Origin: Nocardia mexicana NBRC 108244
GTDB lineage: Bacteria > Actinomycetota > Actinomycetes > Mycobacteriales > Mycobacteriaceae
DNA length: 64,000 nt
Assembly (NCBI RefSeq): GCF_001613165.1
Contig: NZ_BDBV01000036.1
Coordinates: 62,001 to 126,000 of the forward strand
Direction: 5' to 3'
Shown: positions 62,201 through 64,000 of the stretch, piece by piece
Layout: the number at the start of each line of letters is the position of its first letter
How positions within the stretch are numbered: position 1 is the stretch's first letter
Translations under genes and position numbers: made by a program
Notes under the pieces: model-generated
Told to the model about the DNA's origin: nothing
The model's database searches: none
Seen by the model: the letters and a program-made list of their open reading frames with translations, nothing else

Positions 62201-64000
62201 GATACCGAGGTGACCGGCCGGGCGCAACGCATCAGTACGTACTTCGGCGGCATGACGCGCGGCATCCTCGACGACCTTGCGCACATCCGGCGGCAGCGGA
62301 TCAACGTCGACGTTGGCCTCATCGATTCTCCGGGCTAGATCTGCCAGATATTGTTCGACTCGTTCCGGTGCCGCCCCGGCAAGGTCCTCGGCAGCATCCA
62401 AGGTGCGACGTTCATCCGCCTCGTCGTCCGCAGTGGTTTCCCCCAACCGCAGTGACCACTCCGGTGGGGCAGGATTCGGATCCCCAACCCCCTCCACCAC
62501 CCGACCACCACGCCACACCGCCGCCCACGTCTCCACCGTCTCCCCCCGAGAACCACCCACCAACTCCGCCAACGACACCCGACTGCCCCCAGGACCGACG
62601 AACCACTCCGGCCCCTCATCGTCAAGGCCGTAACACGTGACCAGCCACCCATCAACGGTGAAAACCCAACCCCCGTCACCGCTCTCACCCACATACGTCA
62701 GCGCAAACGAATGACCACCCACACCACTCTCATCAACCGGCTGAATCACCCCTTCCCGGTCCACAAACACGCGCCGGTCCACAACCCACGCCGTCGACCC
62801 CGGCCCCGCACCCTCACCACGAACCAACGCCTCAACAAGCCGGCCATGACCTGTCATCTCGCCATCCCACGCAAACCCCTCCAACACCGCACCACGCAAC
62901 GACGGCCCCAACGCACCCACCAACCACCCACCCGACAGCTCCAAAGGCCCCGCTGGCACCCCGACCACCTCAACACGCTGACCGTTATTCACCCACGCCA
63001 ACGACCGCACACAACTATTCACTTCTTCGCCAGACCAAACACTCGGCGAAACAGTGGCCTGGTTTGATCCAGGCGGGGCCGAAACATAGCTGTTCGCGGT
63101 CAGCCGTGCGACGGTATCGGCGATCGCAACCAGCTGTCGTTGCTTCGCCTGCACTCCTATCCAGCGCAGCAGACCCTCATCGATGTCCGCATCCGGATTT
63201 CCCTCGGTGGCGTCCTCCCGCAATCCCTCGGCGATCAAATTGTCCAGCTCGAATTCCCACTCTTCGCGCCGTTCCTCGGCTGCCCGCAACGCTGCCGCGT
63301 CATGCTCGTCCGTAGCCGCGGACATCATTTCGACCTCGGTGGCCAAGAGACCATATCTGGCTATCCATCTCACCAGGCGCGCCGACCACTCGGAATTACT
63401 CGCCGCTTCGGCTATCGCCCCAAGATTTCTCTTATCCCAGTGCGACAGGTTCTCATTCACCAGTTCGACCGCCCGCGACAACGCATGCGCCGCAGGCACC
63501 AGGTCCAGTTCCACGCCGAGCAGTTCCGCCATCCGCAGCCGGGCCGGGTCGGCATGGGTGGTTACGCCGACGGCCTCAGGCACGGGGTCCACAGCCGCCA
63601 CAGCCGCCAGCCAAGGCCCATCGGCCTGAACCAGACCAGGCTCGGCCCGCGTGGCGAAACTGTAACGGTATGGGGCACCATGCTTGTCGACGAATTCCCG
63701 CTCCTTATGACTCACCCACTCTCTCTGCACGACGAAGACGCTGCGTGAGGAGTCCCAGTACAAAGCTGTGCCTTCGGGGAAAAGCACATACTCGAGGTCC
63801 CCGGCATTCGGGTTCGGCGGCACACGATAGGCGATGGTGAAGCCACGGTGGAGTCGCGTGCCAAACGCGGTATCGAAGTCCTCAGTATCCAGTTGGATGG
63901 CGAGAACAACGGGTCGTGTCAGCCGTCCTTCCTGCAGCACGCTGTCGACTGTCTCGATGGCGCCCCGGATCGGATCGTCAGGTGTTCGGGCGCCCGGTAG
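50210..64000 (-). CDS. Giant multi-domain polymorphic-toxin-like protein, 5' end outside window
   Basis: The frame is open from the right edge to the stop at 50210, more than 4590 codons; the GTG at 63940 is not the true start, since 20 more codons upstream are open. Recognisable segments, N to C: kinase/phosphotransferase-like (YHNGFQEIQKTVRQIEHADA, HAFDRHGNENWGI; about 61590-61180); papain-like with Cys in IRNCAIHIGRVHKALG and His in DGHIHYVVEVEG (60530-60060); ADP-ribosyltransferase-like (GGRIYYRCAGV to GYRGYTIGD; 59560-59050); nucleotidyltransferase-like (GGVEISVSDADYRHL, GLPDIYAQLQERDTV; 57420-57030); HD-like (FDLLHDVEHLLRHLVVGN; 56800-56300). Pro/Ser/Gly-rich linkers lie near 59950 and 54600-55100, and one hydrophobic pair near 53550. 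Probably exported by a type VII-like route; no immunity gene is seen. Domain calls are by eye. Confidence 0.75.
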   Translation of the reverse strand, partial: LPGARTPDDPIRGAIETVDSVLQEGRLTRPVVLAIQLDTEDFDTAFGTRLHRGFTIAYRVPPNPNAGDLEYVLFPEGTALYWDSSRSVFVVQREWVSHKEREFVDKHGAPYRYSFATRAEPGLVQADGPWLAAVAAVDPVPEAVGVTTHADPARLRMAELLGVELDLVPAAHALSRAVELVNENLSHWDKRNLGAIAEAASNSEWSARLVRWIARYGLLATEVEMMSAATDEHDAAALRAAEERREEWEFELDNLIAEGLREDATEGNPDADIDEGLLRWIGVQAKQRQLVAIADTVARLTANSYVSAPPGSNQATVSPSVWSGEEVNSCVRSLAWVNNGQRVEVVGVPAGPLELSGGWLVGALGPSLRGAVLEGFAWDGEMTGHGRLVEALVRGEGAGPGSTAWVVDRRVFVDREGVIQPVDESGVGGHSFALTYVGESGDGGWVFTVDGWLVTCYGLDDEGPEWFVGPGGSRVSLAELVGGSRGETVETWAAVWRGGRVVEGVGDPNPAPPEWSLRLGETTADDEADERRTLDAAEDLAGAAPERVEQYLADLARRIDEANVDVDPLPPDVRKVVEDAARHAAEVRTDALRPAGHLGIDVTNRSVPEIARDVAEVVRRQRARDEAVLRGLTVNDAAVRVFLDNERVRTMVKRFETATEHIDTASWYAAQVRQALAIVVARTVLETEDAEPIAEGVGFVFGESPRVVVASPLRNQQYLLDVVKPGFRQQWEQAGIPIEYWRVQIDEYSKLTVEPVSGRQTSFDPGIRYYIDGADIAWMNKLPDQRSFAQKRAEAARRGELPREEIEINDHVNASKKIELVTYHNGFQEIQKTVRQIEHADAEVLGAAVLRAVGAPAPEVVRLGEKVIAMEFIPGTDANSLGEPKAWRRHFDTPSGRRLGKGDFLIHAFDRHGNENWGIRERRADVFGYDNSLLFLPDWNIDGFVSRFTADGRTPIVHDIPLAELAADRRRIMDLEPEFARLNRQNWFRTVLDNLTLLEQSAQEVAVPPNTARKGQALAELERRGDQLAARLHLNCRLSPRQLREDLAILKQDAEDHGEDPIDVVSLDAVIKLYLHAQMQQWSPEDVTDSLAEYLDMVAQRLDDLEEAALHRDAGLESNDRWLEYSDRMLRREAPGNVAQQSPAIQNGLPEAPAPEVIRNCAIHIGRVHKALGDNRAPQPVDTDPRWKARDNWRITEETLGAQLRPMKTKGAEPVGLAVETIRNPDNNIDRAAIAVDGHIHYVVEVEGQVLIFDTLIDDLTDPAAGNNPAATRRKQHLLHVRNYDGDENGENKWQPSYVKYKKAFYAYFTTINGTLAPAHDPVSRRRKHPVQLLGRPDGEQDSPDTPSSSAERDDRTPSVAHHTPSGDERRAAHSDSARHPRPGPDESSRPEPKAHESSEETEALAPHDEMRGSQAEVVLAAIDRARQTLRHIVEQVGPVPNPDAGEGLDFERLSDHLSGLTDDPDSARASVCRARGLTRYPGVADPAHLEEIEAAGGRIYYRCAGVPTATTQTPLGTARSDSDGGETANARRNVENGTRVWASRERALRLADGNDDLVIGVAVRPADIASLPDIDALLAMQELVLDAIIAAQEQAAPDNQALIRQLGYAWTIYSDLDCFAAALGYRGYTIGDPARPEHQSLHVLDPSVVVEAQPATVNGSDQAPPDSADSDSGRPEGAVPPGQAVERWRPSNVHDTDGAVATPRLQNWKNELNDRLDAHAFREQAQGDTDQPTDYAELLMQELRIIWEEYFEKVPENSIYKPDTEIAYVEVVSSPEANKGTFAANTLESLRELQEAVLIDSGGVPRRFSDGRIDPPKFPAPSEGWWLHLTAEQAGLRWQGTVLVDSEALTTLQNMTNLQKVIELGQRLDLSRLGDINNFLAKKEFIDVGALLDEDQRQAIADLLYEDSTLLVTSRLLEGGGDPVNVAVFCTDVQPPRVLGMAEKNAPTIGNIAIFTPGPPLSVFLEDGLFTKAYSFDPEDFPDQKFNLESIVSEIKGLEDYARKGVILPQHMRERARRALNYIGTLFPLVFRHDQSNLLQNVFDGEQLTKLLVEGQTFEDKKAKALEKVKADIDARTPARVARVWREYGTQAFDVLSSGRDGHWMSEFAAWAADRYEWATGLTSATAMDWDRALDSLGERDCRLVGRLFLHLFYENLEQLEDELTAESEAALQRLTHLVTSPDTAPAPTVHHVNWEADIRPLLGDRIAEECVVLGTTAVAAAFGRTPAAPGGVEISVSDADYRHLSRQPEWSKQQSADGADCLVNGNCTVVKGTAADPSHAGVRSRSWRTPGGLHVAGLPDIYAQLQERDTVQDRHDATEIRRRLLDPGEPPLHPQVLVHQVEAVERVLSNVSFDDDPDAHRAIQLAANGLHIVSTLYGDPRIGRVNQIIGDLELAEFRVPATYHNGFDLLHDVEHLLRHLVVGNFSPQECLDAVIAETYSDSVYGNGRGVDEGRSAALARAHTRTLGFDSSRADRIHAMVVGTTFDEDPPSQRGKDDPDPLVQAIAGVDLQTLADPEYLVGIMALAIEDLTSERYPRGRRVLGRALADANRRIRSIEEGIAIIDELADHRPMIDDRPSEQTVMESFARRLIANAGFSDPATGHEYPPTWTLDNPQLRAENAQMARRLGGQLLRRDEDETATEAYAAAKRFAAAFRERQLGPDTPGASGPSVLPLRNAGEARRRADQISLRVPAAELRAEEMPEPPVPSASRHAENGLDEHGSPDPDPGAAMAAIRPEHVVPQANTGLIRDILPDYVYTVELRGSGSAGDVASCADRASQDLGLRKVLIGPDGEPQWPRGLIGATARTEGFAGVALADAAVFRTIGLDAKPNVAVPQHMVTAAIRDDEQARIRELAEENPEVHWDQVALSAKDIALDIHHRSTGQRLRRDQVEIVLERDATNPFTGMFLAELRDTAVSDQPTQIVIGTFGIRDGTVVTAVLQRRDEDDGDFADSREPGPESHTVATSAAGAQDGPGAGGSAGPALNAVSATTTPSRSAGTGRTPWTPGASTGSDASAQPDTPAAIADRGGLSPRTGATPWSNVRREVLAPGGTAQPNSYEKTKGPSATEQGPGRDAHSTYGDGGSALVPPRPGDRRQQPPAEKAGRPSPWGGSSQAEYVSGDRGRDGEVGRRELLLPDSPRTLGTVYATGGAFGRALSGGGPVRWPGHPEDVNALTELADRIEENIALVADLNTALGVRRRWAKEFAPHIESLSGVSQTAELSEVKRCFSDLAKNEGRIRELVSGKPQLVDGRMVGWRHGLQLNSVMGKEAERRIRCLRMGRDPRLPRFTPLMMYWLEGYRALDQHSDPALAYAIEWMHNAKIGGIQAPSRKITRVRARLTESRSVIARFFDLDQFPQPDPQSALNPEKGITFEVSFFSDRWFLTAGPTIPLRTEELPDGEVVRAEWIEKEQYVLTIGKNASREEIHDQMDQRIRSLLSKGYKSRQPSPKAFALRNSIIAAAETTGIVSGTLVSALLDLDLGPFWWAVAGLLAGSAVRHIGEIPFKYAAETRKIQRVTRAEVNEAVTAGGIPPPAWKVAESQYQIAEVFEPVRKALGLVPLDFKPPGDGDAQQLSEDDQTRLKQRAEDTMRRVIQAVREDTLDLLVPALGKNRSLKPHFELLRGTPGPDEEAGTFKIPMLGNQLAKQLILSVQFGVRDPSEGDGGNTLIVSRDTGGDGTDRLDTFDFTILLSRKLAMATDEELARTIHLRLGGLLATVGSAYVELPKLGEGAKQPAIVSAINAPATLVLANILGVAPLAAPIILARLFGEFGAIPVDLWVQMARIYTRKEVFYDVQRRLGGDISTGLSPALMRKSLKLNRAQREQWQAIFSSFGVPVGPQSTDMLAGGEDILAVVARNFREWVERHEGIDGVRVESLSEMAVDEIAGVPRKDVAGGADNVQVVTIRTEMDDGRPLETHFALSVNTDREYDVPLVSLAGASYDRSATSTGGLRHRLIDARLPAPWRQHLWETDLERVHHTLGDVLARQRLMHGVPVEQLIRRGTLRALGQDIAPGLLALFGNPALALQGLTNGGITLTNEFLDMILNTAEEQSTLRNRGKAYTPPRGTIRTLLEDWELSLRQTNSIICAAAARLEQRANAHKDRPELRERADEWSKPAVMAARPLREQVEDAVKVLKQAKGDVEYKVDMDGIGRSGVVQFDIARSGNLPPRRVFLLIVLGVPGAGTMMIPISEQYASVGMLVVVDHEDVPRLHDLFQAWLTEWHASPFSEMLARSRGYDVGVATGSAGVERGLASRGQGGSGAGDAALLGAGLVDGIAQAWIDRQYDDKTTWAVEKFERIAHHDIVYPPKTVEMVINRLRRERESLLRKLVADVVAGDELAGIAVPGNMTDVLDVLRRDPEEIPDDGAAQQEQRAPRGIVKKGTADPSEQLRPGFFPGREEWKERVFGFAEHGAEALGRQLGISAGDVRSMLAEVEDRTRLLTSREAVPAEHWLPKEERRLKPNVGESLVDWRTRTIWLAPQPRIEDMAVTLWKLVLLLRRGAPVDEMGPDDTPVEVAARRAEEVNESLRPWLAEIRELFGDEVSLSIVDSLEGPSGPDTAEQIRGLLRDRETYAEQFDQDIREGKLTVELDLRLS

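Overview
This is a high-GC actinobacterial chromosome segment, most likely Nocardia or a close mycolic-acid relative. The evidence is a single-chain type I fatty acid synthase followed by its phosphopantetheinyl transferase (fas-acpS), an Lsr2 nucleoid protein, GTG/TTG starts and strong third-position GC.

Layout. (1) 1-11.6 kb is core chromosome: a partial conserved gene, a TetR regulator, acpS, and the 9.3-kb fas gene read leftwards, with several inverted repeats upstream of fas. (2) A tRNA-Leu(UAG) gene at 11645-11726 marks the left edge of an integrated mobile element. Just inside it lie a nested palindromic site, an AbrB-like regulator, a tyrosine integrase and a DUF2637 membrane/HTH protein. 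(3) 14.6-33.2 kb is accessory cargo, almost all on the + strand and tightly packed. It holds two tandem copies of a zinc-ribbon amidoligase plus class II glutamine amidotransferase pair, a coupled operon of unknown genes ending in DUF2786 and HExxH-protease-like genes, a DUF4192 gene, two tandem DprA-like genes, small WxxRHW-box proteins, a ParB-domain protein, SSB and a zinc-ribbon protein. Long perfect hairpins separate nearly every transcription unit. (4) 33.6-39.1 kb is a 1851-residue MobF relaxase-helicase, the transfer protein. No type IV secretion or coupling-protein gene is visible.

(5) 39.2-45.5 kb is an insertion hotspot. An IS110 element with a structured leader (possible bridge RNA) is followed by a nested set: an IS3-family element interrupted by an IS30-family element, whose transposase gene is itself interrupted by a group II intron encoding a reverse transcriptase/maturase. 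Removing the intron restores the IS30 frame exactly. (6) 45.6-49.6 kb carries an accessory lsr2, an ECF41-type sigma factor with an FAD oxidoreductase neighbour, gene relics, and a small secreted protein. (7) 50.2 kb to the right edge is one giant leftward open frame of more than 4590 codons that runs off the window. It looks like a multi-effector polymorphic toxin, with kinase-like, papain-like, ADP-ribosyltransferase-like, nucleotidyltransferase-like and HD-like segments joined by Pro/Ser/Gly-rich linkers.

Functionally, the left 11 kb makes C16-C26 acyl chains for mycolate synthesis. The middle is a tRNA-integrated, conjugation-derived element whose cargo is dominated by protein or peptide amidation-type enzymes and DNA-processing proteins. 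The right part is an accessory or defence/competition region. No right attachment copy of the tRNA end was found, so the element either continues past the window or has lost its right end to the insertion cluster.
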